64,000 bases of DNA from an uncultured Treponema sp. Lineage in GTDB: Bacteria; Spirochaetota; Spirochaetia; Treponematales; Treponemataceae. The translations under genes and the position numbers were made by a program. Of this stretch, positions 1-8,908 are shown piece after piece. Within the stretch, counting starts at the first letter, position 1. The number at the start of each line of letters is the position of its first letter. The DNA is taken from assembly GCA_946410085.1 (NCBI GenBank), contig CAMJZA010000002.1:47835-111834 (forward strand), in the 5' to 3' direction. The notes beneath the pieces are model-generated. The model did no database searches, had not been told where the DNA came from, and worked only from the letters and a program-made list of their open reading frames with translations.

Positions 1-1
1 C

Positions 2-865
2 ACCTATTGGAAGAAAGAACTGGCCGTCTGCCCCGTATGCGGGAAGAAATTCGGACAGGAAGAGATGCACAAGGGTGGAGGCCGCATGATAGCAGGCCCC
101 TTGACCGACGAACTGCACAGGGTTTTTGAGCCTTCAAAGAAATTCGGCCGCGTCTACCCCCTCATCTATGACATCGGATGCTGTCCCAAGTGCAATACGG
201 CCCTGTTCTGGAATGACTTCACGGACCTAAAGGACAAGGCAAGCCTGGAACGGCTGGAAGCCGACACGCCGCAGCGGCAGAAGCGGGTTGAAACCGTTTT
301 CCCGAATTTCAACGTATCGACGGAAAAGAGCTTCATTGAGCGGAACCTCTATGACGGAGTTGCCTATTACTACCTCGCCCTCCTGAGCTACGAAAAGGTT
401 GACCTCGCATTCGGACCGACATTCAAGCGCGCAATGATAAGCCTCCGCCTTGCCTGGCTCTGCAAGGACCTGGATACCGCCTGTCCTGGGCACAACTTTG
501 ACTATATATCACAGGTCTTTTACCGGAAAGCCCTTTTCTTTTACCAGCAGACCCTGATCAATGAAACCAGCCGCATTGAATCCATTGAGTCGATTCATTA
601 CTTTGGCCCCGATATGGACAAGAGCTACGGCTACGACGGCATCCTCTACCTCTGTGGCCTGTTGGAATACAAGTACGGACAGCGGGAGGACGAAAGCCTG
701 CGGCTCAAGAAGCTCAGCGAATTCAAGGGAGCGATCGCCAAGCTCTTCGGACTCGGAAAATCCTCGAAGGAAAAGCCGGGCCCCCTCCTTGAAGTTGCAA
801 AGAACCTCTATGACGACATAGCAAAGGAGCTTTCGAACAACAACATCTTCTCGGATGATGACTAG
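2..865 (+). CDS. DUF2225 family protein, 5' end outside window
   Basis: The frame is open from base 2, so the gene begins before the window; the first visible ATG at 65 is probably internal. Seen: a CPVCGKKF motif just before that ATG and a second CCPKC pair about 40 residues later, together a four-cysteine zinc-ribbon-like arrangement at the N-terminus, followed by an alpha-helical, TPR-like region and an acidic C-terminus. This is the layout of DUF2225 proteins, which are common in spirochaetes and Firmicutes and have no established function. The stop lies 15 nt before truA, so the two are probably co-transcribed. Identity as DUF2225 is by motif memory, not by search. Confidence 0.75.
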   Translation, partial: TYWKKELAVCPVCGKKFGQEEMHKGGGRMIAGPLTDELHRVFEPSKKFGRVYPLIYDIGCCPKCNTALFWNDFTDLKDKASLERLEADTPQRQKRVETVFPNFNVSTEKSFIERNLYDGVAYYYLALLSYEKVDLAFGPTFKRAMISLRLAWLCKDLDTACPGHNFDYISQVFYRKALFFYQQTLINETSRIESIESIHYFGPDMDKSYGYDGILYLCGLLEYKYGQREDESLRLKKLSEFKGAIAKLFGLGKSSKEKPGPLLEVAKNLYDDIAKELSNNNIFSDDD

Positions 866-880
866 GACGATGATTCATCG

Positions 881-1669
881 ATGACAAACGTACTCCTCTC
901 CATCTCCTACGACGGCAGCGACTTCTGCGGCTGGCAGCGGCAGGACAAGTCAGACGGCGGGGAGCCCGTCCGCACCGTCCAGGGGGAACTGGAGACGGCA
1001 CTGGCAAAGATGCTCAAGGCCCCCGTCAAGCTCTACGGCTCCGGCAGAACCGACAGCGGTGTCCATGCCCGTGCCCAAAAGGCAAATTTCCTGTCCCCCT
1101 TCGATGCAATCCCCCCCTCCGGCTACGTGCGGGCCCTAAACGGTATCCTGCCCCGCGACATCAGGATACAGTCGGCACAGCCTGTCCCCGAAACGTTCAA
1201 TGCCCGCTTTGACGCAACCTCCCGCATATACCGTTACTTTATCCGCACGGGGACAACCCCGCCCTTTGCCAGTGAAACGAGATACCTCTGGTACCAGCCC
1301 CGAGAGCTGAACCTCACCCGCCTGAACGAGATGGCAGCTTTCCTGTCCGGAGAGATTGACTGCGCAACGTTTTCCGCAGCAGGAGACCAGAGCCTTTCCA
1401 CCAGGCGCTATATTGACCGGGCAGGCTTTTTTCCTGCCCCGGACCGGGAAAACACCCTCATATTCGAAATAGAAGCAAATGCCTTTCTCTGGAAGATGAT
1501 CCGCTCACTCGTCGGAACCTTCGTCCAGCTGGACATGCAGGGAGCCGCACCGGCCGTGTTCAAGGAGATTCTGGACAGCAGGAACCGTCAGCGGGCACTG
1601 ATGACCGCACCTCCGACTGGCCTCTTTCTCTGGGACATCCGCTTTGACGGTATCCGACGGCATGTCTAG
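881..1669 (+). CDS. truA: tRNA pseudouridine(38-40) synthase TruA
   Basis: Converts uridines 38, 39 and 40 of the tRNA anticodon arm to pseudouridine. The catalytic motif GSGRTDSGVHA is present with the nucleophilic aspartate at residue 58, preceded by the N-terminal SYDGSDFCGWQRQ strand typical of the family, and the length of 262 residues is normal. The ATG at 881 is the first start after the upstream stop and gives the expected N-terminus. It follows the DUF2225 gene by 15 nt, and the convergent radC gene lies downstream. Nothing unusual is visible. Confidence 0.97.
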   Translation: MTNVLLSISYDGSDFCGWQRQDKSDGGEPVRTVQGELETALAKMLKAPVKLYGSGRTDSGVHARAQKANFLSPFDAIPPSGYVRALNGILPRDIRIQSAQPVPETFNARFDATSRIYRYFIRTGTTPPFASETRYLWYQPRELNLTRLNEMAAFLSGEIDCATFSAAGDQSLSTRRYIDRAGFFPAPDRENTLIFEIEANAFLWKMIRSLVGTFVQLDMQGAAPAVFKEILDSRNRQRALMTAPPTGLFLWDIRFDGIRRHV

Positions 1670-1737
1670 GCGCCGGGCCGGCATTTTCCTTCCCGAATCA
1701 GCAGGTCAGACCTGGCGGCAGCCAGCCGTCAAGCCTG

Positions 1738-2406
1738 CTAGCCGCCGAGCAGACCGTGTTCCATGAAGCTGTAATAACCGTCCCTTGAGATAATGATGTG
1801 GTCAAGGAACTGTATGCCCAGGATTTCCGATGATTCCTGCAGCACCCGGGTCGTTTCCGAGTCCGCCGTACTGGGCAGGCAGGGACCGCAGGGATGGTTG
1901 TGGCAGCAGATGACCGCCGAAGCGTGCTCGGCGACCGGTTCAGAGAACACCTCCCTCGGATGAACGATCGTCCGGGTCGTTGTCCCGATGGAAACAACCC
2001 GGATAGCGAGAATCTCATGCGCCCCGTTCAGGGAAACGCAGATGAAATGCTCCCGCTGTTCCATCGCATACTGCCGCACGTAGGGAATGACCTCCTCCGG
2101 AGTGTTTACCACGGCCTTCAGGTAGCCGCAGCGTCTCCTGCCCAGTTCAAGAGCTGCGGCGACGGCCAGTACCTTCGAGTTCCCCATGCCGTTAATGCAG
2201 CCCAGCCGCGGTACAATTTCCCCAGCGGGGCTTTCCTTAATGACCTCAAGGACCTTCCGTGACAGGGGTTCGACCGGCACAGCCTTAGAACCGGAGCCAA
2301 GAATCAGCATGACGAGTTCGCTGTCGCTGGGAAAGGAAAGCCCTTTCTGCAAGACCAGTTCCCTGATGCAGGGATGCTGCCTGACGGTACGATAATCGTT
2401 TTTCAT
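1738..2406 (-). CDS. radC: RadC family JAMM-domain protein
   Basis: A RadC/DUF2466 protein. The C-terminal half carries the JAMM metalloprotease-like motif HNHPCGPCLPSTAD, where the two histidines, serine and aspartate that would bind zinc are all present. The N-terminal half shows the short helical region (IRELVLQKG, DSELVMLIL) that precedes the JAMM domain in this family. The role is uncertain: RadC was first linked to DNA repair, but that link is not supported in later work. Three in-frame ATGs lie close together (2427, 2415, 2406); 2406 is chosen because it gives the usual N-terminus, about 222 residues, though none has a strong ribosome binding site. It is transcribed divergently from phoH. 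Confidence 0.9.
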   Translation of the reverse strand: MKNDYRTVRQHPCIRELVLQKGLSFPSDSELVMLILGSGSKAVPVEPLSRKVLEVIKESPAGEIVPRLGCINGMGNSKVLAVAAALELGRRRCGYLKAVVNTPEEVIPYVRQYAMEQREHFICVSLNGAHEILAIRVVSIGTTTRTIVHPREVFSEPVAEHASAVICCHNHPCGPCLPSTADSETTRVLQESSEILGIQFLDHIIISRDGYYSFMEHGLLGG

Positions 2407-2467
2407 TCGTTCCATACACCTATACATCTGCGGACAAAAGATAAAAAGGTACACATGAGGGCAAATA

Positions 2468-2496
2468 TTGACGGATTGCATTTACTATATTACAAT
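2468..2496 (+). promoter_or_regulatory. Sigma-70 promoter of phoH
   Basis: TTGACG (2468-2473), a 17-nt spacer and TACAAT (2491-2496). The -10 box ends 10 nt before the phoH ATG at 2507, so the predicted transcript would have a leader of only a few bases. A TTG inside the -35 box could be misread as an upstream start codon. Confidence 0.7.
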
Positions 2497-2506
2497 AAAA
2501 GCAATA

Positions 2507-3496
2507 ATGTCGGCATATACGATAGTGGTCCCGGATAACAACGTGCTCTGCCGCATTTGCGGGACCAATGACAGCAACCTGAAGCTCATCGAGAATTTTC
2601 TGGGAATTCCAATATTCGCCTGCGGAAATGAATTGTCCGTCGAAGACGGGGATATCGATGCCGTCCGCCGCTTCCGCTTTGTCATAGACTCCATCCTCGA
2701 CGAGATTGCGCAGGGCTGCGGAGAGCTTTCCGACAGCGATCTGATCCAGTCGGTTCTGGCAGGAGCCATTGCCCCCTGTGCAGACAAGGGCAGGCTGAAG
2801 GCTGCTGACCATGCCTTTTTTGAGCAGAACAGCATCTGTGTGCCGGGAGCAACGCGGAGGGTCTACCCAAGGACACGGGGACAGGCCCAGCTGGTCGCAA
2901 TGATGCGCAAGAACAATGTCGTCATAGCGGAAGGTCCGGCAGGGTCCGGCAAGACCTTCCTCTGCATCTGTGAAGCCCTGCGGCTCGTGCTGACCCATAA
3001 AATGAGCGGCATTGTCCTGACCCGGCCGGTCGTAGAGGCAGGAGAAAGCCTGGGCTTTCTGCCCGGAGACCTGAAGGAAAAACTCGATCCCTACATGCGC
3101 CCCCTCTACGATGCAATGCATGCCGTCCTTCCACGGGAAACCATCGCCAAGATGCAGGAAAATTCCATCATAGAGACCGCCCCGCTCGCCTACATGCGGG
3201 GCAGGACGCTGAACGACAGCGTGATAATCCTTGATGAAGCACAGAATACGACGAGGGAACAGATGAAAATGTTCCTGACACGGATGGGAGAAGGCTCAAA
3301 GGTGTTCGTCACGGGTGACCTGACCCAAATAGACCTTCCCCGGCGCATACCGTCGGGCCTGGCAGACGCAATTAACCTGCTCGGCAGCATTGACGGCATC
3401 GCAATACAGCACCTGGACGCAGAGGATGTCGTGAGAAATCCCCTCGTTAAACAGATAATAAAAGCGTACGAGAGTGAACGAAATGAAGCATTCTGA
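2507..3496 (+). CDS. phoH: PhoH-like ATPase
   Basis: A PhoH-family P-loop ATPase of about 329 residues, of the kind found next to ybeY and thought to act in RNA metabolism. The N-terminal region DNNVLCRICGTNDSNLKLIE is the characteristic pre-ATPase segment. Walker A reads GPAGSGKT and Walker B reads VIILDEAQNTT; a further conserved segment is FVTGDLTQIDLP. The ATG at 2507 is preferred over an upstream TTG at 2468, because the upstream start would sit inside the -35 box and add residues that the family lacks. No Shine-Dalgarno is visible before 2507. It begins the conserved phoH - HD hydrolase - ybeY - CorC block and its end overlaps the next gene. Confidence 0.93.
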   Translation: MSAYTIVVPDNNVLCRICGTNDSNLKLIENFLGIPIFACGNELSVEDGDIDAVRRFRFVIDSILDEIAQGCGELSDSDLIQSVLAGAIAPCADKGRLKAADHAFFEQNSICVPGATRRVYPRTRGQAQLVAMMRKNNVVIAEGPAGSGKTFLCICEALRLVLTHKMSGIVLTRPVVEAGESLGFLPGDLKEKLDPYMRPLYDAMHAVLPRETIAKMQENSIIETAPLAYMRGRTLNDSVIILDEAQNTTREQMKMFLTRMGEGSKVFVTGDLTQIDLPRRIPSGLADAINLLGSIDGIAIQHLDAEDVVRNPLVKQIIKAYESERNEAF

Positions 3497-5291
3497 AAAG
3501 CAAGGCGGAATCGGAATCATCCCGCGTTCCACGGCAAAATATGTACAGGATAACACCGTCAAGCTGCTGGCTTTTTTTGCCAGTTTCCTGCTTGCCGTCG
3601 CCCTGCTCTTCCTCCGCATCAGCCTGACGAATACAATTTCTACCTATAATATAAATGACTACGAGGTCGGTCAGATTTCCGACATCACGGTTAAGGCAGA
3701 AAAAAGCCTGCCCGCCGACAGCGAAAACCCGATTGCCGTCGAAAAAGGGGAAAAAGTAATCAAGAAGGGCTTCCCCATCACCGAGGAAGGCTATGCAAAG
3801 CTCAAGCGGATGTCCGCATCCCGGGCCTACATCGACTACCGGTCTTTTGCAAACTCAATTCTCTTCATGATGCTGCTCGGCGCCCTCTATTTCTTCCTTT
3901 TCAGCAGGGTCTGCCTGGGTAAGAAATGCAGTCCGCAGGAACTCATTACCGAAGATGTCTTCTTCATCGCTGTTTTTGCGTGTACGGTACTCGCATCGAG
4001 GACGGTCCACTTTTCCAGTCCCTATGCGATGAACATCATCTCCCCCATCGTGTTCTGTACCTTCCTGATGGCAATCCTGTTCGGACAGATGGACGCCATA
4101 AGCTTCGCCATCATCTCATCCTTCGGTGTCCTGTGCGGATCCGGCTACCAGCTCGTTCCCTTCATATACAGTCTCTGCGTCAGCCTTGCTTCCTCCCGGA
4201 TTGTCAGGAGGATTGAGCGGCGGATAGACCTCGTATTTGCAGCCATGCTGCAGGGAATTCTTTCTCCCGTCTTCCTCTTCGCCATCACGATCATTTTCAA
4301 CGGTTCCATGCTGGGAAGTCCAACACGGGGAAACTATATGGCGCTGGCAGGTGTCATGCTCAACGGCTTCATGTCCGGCATTCTCTGCCTCGGATTCCTG
4401 ACCCCGCTCGAATACCTGCTGAATTCGGCATCTGTTTTCCGCCTGATGGACCTGAGCGATACGAATGCCGAGATTCTCAAGCGCATGTCGCTGACGGCAA
4501 GCGGAACATTCCAGCATTCAATCATGGTTGCCCAGCTCGCCGAGGCCGCCTGTGCCAAAATCGGGGCAAATGCCCTCCTGGCACGTGTCGGCGGCTACTA
4601 TCACGACATCGGAAAAATCGACAACCCCGAATTCTTCACGGAAAATCAGAACAGCAACGAAAACATCCATTCGACAATCAACCCTTCCCTTTCCGTCACC
4701 ATCATCAAGAACCATGTCAGGAAGGGCGTAGAAATGGCACGGGAACTGCGGCTTCCGGCCCGCATCGTGGACATCATAGCAGAACATCACGGCAACAGCG
4801 TCCTGAAATTCTTCTATATGAACGCCCAGAAGGATGACCCGAATGCAAATCCTGGCGACTACTCCTACAGCGGCACGCCGCCGACAACCAGGGAAAGCGG
4901 TGTCGTCATGCTTGCGGACACGGTGGAAGCAGCCTGCAAGAGCCTGAACAAACCATCAGCTTCCCGGATTGAAAAATTCATACAGACCCTCGTCAGCGGT
5001 AAAATTGAAGAAGGACAGCTGAATAACTGCGACCTGACATTTAAGGACATCAACATCATCGAAGAAACATTTACCCAGCTCCTCATCGGTTACTATCATT
5101 CCCGCGTAAAATACCCGGATCAGAATGGAGATGACGCCCCGAAGGCTCAGGAAACCGAAAAACAGGAGGCGGGAGAAGAAGTCGGCAGCGACGCATCTGC
5201 GAAGAAAACGGCTTCCGATGAAGGTGAAAATACAAAAGATACGGAGGAAACACCTACAAAAGATGGCAAACAGGGTACTGGTGAGCGTTGA
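3483..5291 (+). CDS. pgpH: Membrane HD-domain phosphohydrolase of the YqfF/PgpH family
   Basis: A 7TMR-HD protein of about 602 residues. Known members (Listeria PgpH) cleave cyclic di-AMP. Seen: one N-terminal membrane helix, a short extracytoplasmic stretch of roughly 60 residues (much shorter than in Firmicute members), a block of about six to seven further helices up to about residue 320, then the cytosolic HD domain with QHSIMVAQLAE, GGYYHDIGKID and EHHGNS motifs. The C-terminus is an acidic, low-complexity tail rich in Glu and Lys. The ATG at 3483 is used; a GTG at 3474 is possible. It overlaps phoH, and the ybeY start lies inside its tail. The substrate is inferred from the family. Confidence 0.88.
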   Translation: MKHSEKQGGIGIIPRSTAKYVQDNTVKLLAFFASFLLAVALLFLRISLTNTISTYNINDYEVGQISDITVKAEKSLPADSENPIAVEKGEKVIKKGFPITEEGYAKLKRMSASRAYIDYRSFANSILFMMLLGALYFFLFSRVCLGKKCSPQELITEDVFFIAVFACTVLASRTVHFSSPYAMNIISPIVFCTFLMAILFGQMDAISFAIISSFGVLCGSGYQLVPFIYSLCVSLASSRIVRRIERRIDLVFAAMLQGILSPVFLFAITIIFNGSMLGSPTRGNYMALAGVMLNGFMSGILCLGFLTPLEYLLNSASVFRLMDLSDTNAEILKRMSLTASGTFQHSIMVAQLAEAACAKIGANALLARVGGYYHDIGKIDNPEFFTENQNSNENIHSTINPSLSVTIIKNHVRKGVEMARELRLPARIVDIIAEHHGNSVLKFFYMNAQKDDPNANPGDYSYSGTPPTTRESGVVMLADTVEAACKSLNKPSASRIEKFIQTLVSGKIEEGQLNNCDLTFKDINIIEETFTQLLIGYYHSRVKYPDQNGDDAPKAQETEKQEAGEEVGSDASAKKTASDEGENTKDTEETPTKDGKQGTGER

Positions 5292-5760
5292 AGACGGAAT
5301 GTCTGAACCTGCATGGCTTTCCAAGGCTGAAAGTTTCCTGCTCAAGGCACTGGAAAGTGCCGGTTACGATGGGGAAGAGCTTTCTGTCATGTTCTGCTCC
5401 GACAGCTGCATCAGGAAGCTGAACCGGGAATACCGTAACATTGATGAAGAAACGGATGTTTTAAGTTTTGAAGACGGCAGCCGTTACACCGATGAGAACG
5501 GACTTGAGTGGACGGCGGCAGGGGATATAGCAGTGAGCCTTGAAACCCTGCCGAAGAATGCCGCCTATTTTGAGGTCAGTGAGGATGAGGAGCTCAAGCA
5601 GCTGCTTATCCACGGCATGCTGCACCTGAACGGGCTTGACCACGGGGACGAGCACGTCATCAGGGGCAAAGAGCCGGTCTGCCCCATGCTGCGGAAGCAG
5701 AAAGAGCTGCTTGAAGCGCTCAGACAGGAAACAATTCTCACAGAAGCGAGTAAAGGATAG
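5263..5760 (+). CDS. ybeY: Endoribonuclease YbeY
   Basis: A zinc-dependent endoribonuclease that acts in 16S rRNA 3' processing and ribosome quality control. The signature HGMLHLNGLDHGDEH, with three zinc-binding histidines, is present near residue 120, as is the upstream NREYRNIDEETDVLSF segment. The ATG at 5263 gives 165 residues, the normal length, with GGAGGA at 5243-5248 about 14 nt upstream. A longer frame is open upstream but reads through the acidic tail of the preceding gene in another phase and gives Arg/Lys-rich residues unlike YbeY. It overlaps the HD gene by 29 nt, which suggests translational coupling. Confidence 0.95.
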   Translation: MANRVLVSVEDGMSEPAWLSKAESFLLKALESAGYDGEELSVMFCSDSCIRKLNREYRNIDEETDVLSFEDGSRYTDENGLEWTAAGDIAVSLETLPKNAAYFEVSEDEELKQLLIHGMLHLNGLDHGDEHVIRGKEPVCPMLRKQKELLEALRQETILTEASKG

Positions 5761-5766
5761 AGGTCA

Positions 5767-6579
5767 ATGGGCTTATTTGGATTTAAAAAGGATGCCGGAG
5801 GATCATCAGCAAACGACGGTCCGGTCAGTGCAGAAGACGCCGCGCAGCAACGGCTTCTGACGGAAGAAAAAAAGGACATGATACAGGGGGTCGAAGACCT
5901 TTCCCAGACAACGGTCAAGGAGGTCATGATTCCCCGCATAGACGTAGATTTCCTCTCTATGGGAACCAATGCGGAGGAACTGCTTCAGAAAATCACCGAA
6001 AGCGGCCATTCCCGCTTTCCCGTCTATGCGAGTTCAATCGACAATGTTGTCGGCGTACTCTACGTCAAGGACCTTATTGCGGCAATCTCGCGCCATGAGG
6101 AGCTGAACCTTGAAAAGATAATCAGAAAAGCCTATTTTGTCCCTGAAAGCAAGCGGATCGACAGCCTGCTGCGGGAATTCAAGCGGCGGCACGTCCACAT
6201 AGCGATTGCAATCGATGAATACGGCGGTATCAGCGGCATCGTCTGCATGGAAGACATAATCGAACAGATTGTCGGGGATATTCAGGACGAATTTGACAAC
6301 GAACGCGAGGATATTCTGTCCCTCGGCAATAATGTCTGGCTCTGTGATGCCCGCGTTGACCTGGACGACCTGAACGAAACGATCGGGGCGGACTTTCCGT
6401 CCAACGACTTTGACACGCTCGGAGGCTTTGTCTTTGACCTCTTCGGCAAGATACCCGTTAAATTCGAAAAAGTCTCATGGAAGGACTACGATTTCATCGT
6501 ACAGGAAATGGAAGGCCACAAGGTAGACGTCATAAAGGTAATATACCATAAAGTCAAGGAAAAAAATACCGATGAATAA
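5767..6579 (+). CDS. CBS-domain CorC/TlyC-like protein
   Basis: A soluble protein of 270 residues with two CBS domains (about residues 55-175, with MIPRIDVDFL, RFPVYASSIDNVVGVLYVKD and AIAIDEYGGISGIV motifs) and a C-terminal CorC_HlyC domain (about 190-265). Such proteins are annotated as hemolysin C/TlyC or as magnesium-cobalt efflux components; the family often sits next to ybeY, as it does here (6 nt downstream). The membrane DUF21 domain of the larger relatives is absent, so this is the short CorC form. A haemolytic role should not be assumed. It overlaps no gene when the downstream start at 6623 is used. Confidence 0.85.
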   Translation: MGLFGFKKDAGGSSANDGPVSAEDAAQQRLLTEEKKDMIQGVEDLSQTTVKEVMIPRIDVDFLSMGTNAEELLQKITESGHSRFPVYASSIDNVVGVLYVKDLIAAISRHEELNLEKIIRKAYFVPESKRIDSLLREFKRRHVHIAIAIDEYGGISGIVCMEDIIEQIVGDIQDEFDNEREDILSLGNNVWLCDARVDLDDLNETIGADFPSNDFDTLGGFVFDLFGKIPVKFEKVSWKDYDFIVQEMEGHKVDVIKVIYHKVKEKNTDE

Positions 6580-6622
6580 GCGAGAGTGGTGGGTCTCTCG
6601 AGGATTTATAGATGGGGGAAAA

Positions 6623-8791
6623 ATGAAAAGTCGTTTTTGGATTTCACGGGGACTTGGCATTCTAATCATACTGTCAGCAGCACAGCTTTCTGCTCAGACA
6701 CGGAGCAAAAACGCAGTCAGCCTGTATACCGAGGCATACAGTGCACAGCAGGTCGGAGACTATTACGGTGCAGTGGAGTCCTATCGGGAAGCCCTGCAGG
6801 TTAACCCTCAGTACGGAGATGCCTGGTATAACCTTGCCGTCTGCGTCTACAACCTGGGAGAATATGACCTTGCGGTAGAATACGCCGACAACGCCCTCCG
6901 CTACTCCCGCAGAACAAGTGAAATCCAGAACCTGAAAGGCATGGCCCTCATTTCCCTGGGCCGGCTGGACGAAGCCCGTGATGTTTTCAATGACATTCTG
7001 GCAAAGTATCCGAACGACATCGATGCCCGCTTCGGCCTTGCAGAGCTGAAACTCTATACAGGAAGCCTTTCTTCCGCAGAAAAACTGTATCTCGATGCCC
7101 TCAAGCGCGACAACAGGAACCGTAAGGCACTTCTGAGCCTTGCCCTGATTTCTTCAGAAGAAGGCAAGGATGAACTTGCAGAGCAATACGTCAATCAGGC
7201 TATTGAATACCATAACGGTGACCCGGAAGTCTACTATCTGGCTTCCTATCTGGCAACAAAACGCGGCAAACTGAGCGAAGCAGAACGGCTGATCCGGAGC
7301 GCGATTCAGATTAACGCAAACTACGACAGGGCGTATGAGCTCCTTTCAAACATCCTCTACGAGCAGAAGCGCTACAATGAAGTCATGGATCTGTGTGACT
7401 ACCGCATTTCCCGAAACAGGAATCTGACGGGTGCATGGTATCTCAAGGGCCTGTCCCAGAAACGCCTCGGGGACAGCGAAGGGGCTATCACGACATTCTC
7501 TACGGCGCTTTTAATCGATCCCTACGATGAAGTCATGCGCTTCGCCCTGGAACAGCTGGCCCGTGCCACGCTCAGCGTCGAGGATTCCCGGCGGCCGAAG
7601 TGGGCATCATTCCACATCAATAAGGCAAAAGAATTCAAGCGGAATTTTGACGGACCGAGTGAGCGCTACGAATATCAGAAGGCCCTTTCCGTTGACCCGC
7701 TGAACGGCACTGCCCGTCAGGCCTTTGCCGACATGCTGGAACGCGACGGTTTCTACGAACTGTACCTGCAGCAGCTCAAATTCATCAGGGAAAATGAGAC
7801 AACAACGACGGTAACTGCCGTCCAGAAGGACGAAAATACTCCTCAGACCACCGTGCAGCGGACCGCCCGGCAGATCAAGAACGATGATACGATCGAAGCC
7901 CTTGAAAGCATGATGAGCGATAACCTTGCCCATAAGTGGAGCGTTGATCCATTCTACCTCGATAAAACAAGGTGGAACATCGGCATCTATTACGTGCACA
8001 GCGGGGTACAGATCCGCCATGCGGACGTTGAAGAGATAATCAGCCAGGCAGCCGGAGATATATTTGACGGCGTTCCTTCAACAGTCGTCAATGTCCAGAC
8101 GGTTGCCGTCTCCGGCTACGGCGATGCCTACCATCAGGCCCGGACTTCCGGCCGGGATTATTTCATCATTCTTTCGGCGAATGAAACCGAGCGGTCATTC
8201 TCCCTCGATGCACAGGTATATTCCGGCAGGACCGGAACAAAAACGACGGACATGCACATCTACCGCACGGGCAACGACCGCTTTGCAAAGGCCCTCCGCC
8301 GGCTCAGGCAGGCCGTCCTCGACATCCTGCCCATCAGGGGCGTCGTACTCGGTAACGCAACGAACACACTCCTCGTTGACCTCGGAAAGAGCGACGGCGT
8401 TGTGCAGGGTGCCGTTTTTGACGTGGTAAAACAGGGAAAAATAAAGACGGTCGATACCGGAACTGGCGTCGTTTACAACAGTTCCGACACGCTCGGAAGC
8501 TTTACCGTCACAACGGCAAACGAAGAAATATCTGAAGGTGAATACAAGAAGAAGGGCTTCTACGACGTACTCAACGTCGGCGACGAAATCGTCCTTGTCA
8601 AGCTTCCCGAAGACACAAAAGATGAAAGCGCAGAAGGAAACCTTGCCACGGATACCAAGCCCGCTGCAAACGCAAAGGGAGAGCCTGCAACCCAGGCAGC
8701 CGAAAGTGCGGAACGCGAATCGCTGCAGGAAAGTCTCAAAGTGCAGACGCAGGAATCCCCCCTCATCACCATGATCCGGTCCATCCTGTAA
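6623..8791 (+). CDS. Secreted TPR-repeat protein
   Basis: About 722 residues. The ATG at 6623 has GGGGGAA at 6614-6620 and begins a clear signal peptide (GLGILIILSAAQLSAQ, cleavage probably after AQ); a longer start at 6572 would bury the signal sequence. Residues about 30-330 are tandem tetratricopeptide repeats (for example YGDAWYNLAVCVYNLGEY). A unique middle domain follows, and near residues 570-650 there is a segment (NTLLVDLGKSDGVVQGAVF) resembling the small beta domains of some envelope or flagellar accessory proteins. The C-terminus is Ala/Glu/Lys rich. TPR proteins of this kind are frequent in the treponemal periplasm, where they scaffold complexes; no specific partner can be named. 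A terminator follows. Confidence 0.8.
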   Translation: MKSRFWISRGLGILIILSAAQLSAQTRSKNAVSLYTEAYSAQQVGDYYGAVESYREALQVNPQYGDAWYNLAVCVYNLGEYDLAVEYADNALRYSRRTSEIQNLKGMALISLGRLDEARDVFNDILAKYPNDIDARFGLAELKLYTGSLSSAEKLYLDALKRDNRNRKALLSLALISSEEGKDELAEQYVNQAIEYHNGDPEVYYLASYLATKRGKLSEAERLIRSAIQINANYDRAYELLSNILYEQKRYNEVMDLCDYRISRNRNLTGAWYLKGLSQKRLGDSEGAITTFSTALLIDPYDEVMRFALEQLARATLSVEDSRRPKWASFHINKAKEFKRNFDGPSERYEYQKALSVDPLNGTARQAFADMLERDGFYELYLQQLKFIRENETTTTVTAVQKDENTPQTTVQRTARQIKNDDTIEALESMMSDNLAHKWSVDPFYLDKTRWNIGIYYVHSGVQIRHADVEEIISQAAGDIFDGVPSTVVNVQTVAVSGYGDAYHQARTSGRDYFIILSANETERSFSLDAQVYSGRTGTKTTDMHIYRTGNDRFAKALRRLRQAVLDILPIRGVVLGNATNTLLVDLGKSDGVVQGAVFDVVKQGKIKTVDTGTGVVYNSSDTLGSFTVTTANEEISEGEYKKKGFYDVLNVGDEIVLVKLPEDTKDESAEGNLATDTKPAANAKGEPATQAAESAERESLQESLKVQTQESPLITMIRSIL

Positions 8792-8818
8792 TCCGTACAC
8801 CACGGTTCCACACCCCTG

Positions 8819-8861
8819 CCCTGCGGCATGCCCTTCCAGTGACCGCAGGGCTTTGTATTTT
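8819..8861 (+). terminator. Rho-independent terminator after the TPR gene
   Basis: CCCTGCGG (8819-8826) pairs perfectly with CCGCAGGG (8843-8850) around a 16-nt loop and is followed by CTTTGTATTTT. It separates the phoH/TPR group from the chemosensory operon. Confidence 0.75.
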
Positions 8862-8873
8862 CAAGAGATAACC

Positions 8874-8902
8874 TTGATTGCAGTACAAAAAACTGATATA
8901 AT
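8874..8902 (+). promoter_or_regulatory. Sigma-70 promoter of the chemosensory operon
   Basis: TTGATT (8874-8879), a 17-nt spacer and a perfect TATAAT (8897-8902). The -10 box ends 6 nt before the ATG at 8909, so transcription is predicted to start at or within a base of the start codon: a leaderless mRNA. It is the only promoter seen in front of the ten-gene operon. Confidence 0.82.
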
Positions 8903-8908
8903 CAGAGA

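Noticed and set aside
2468..2506. TTG start for phoH
   Set aside because: It would put the start codon inside the -35 box and add residues foreign to PhoH.
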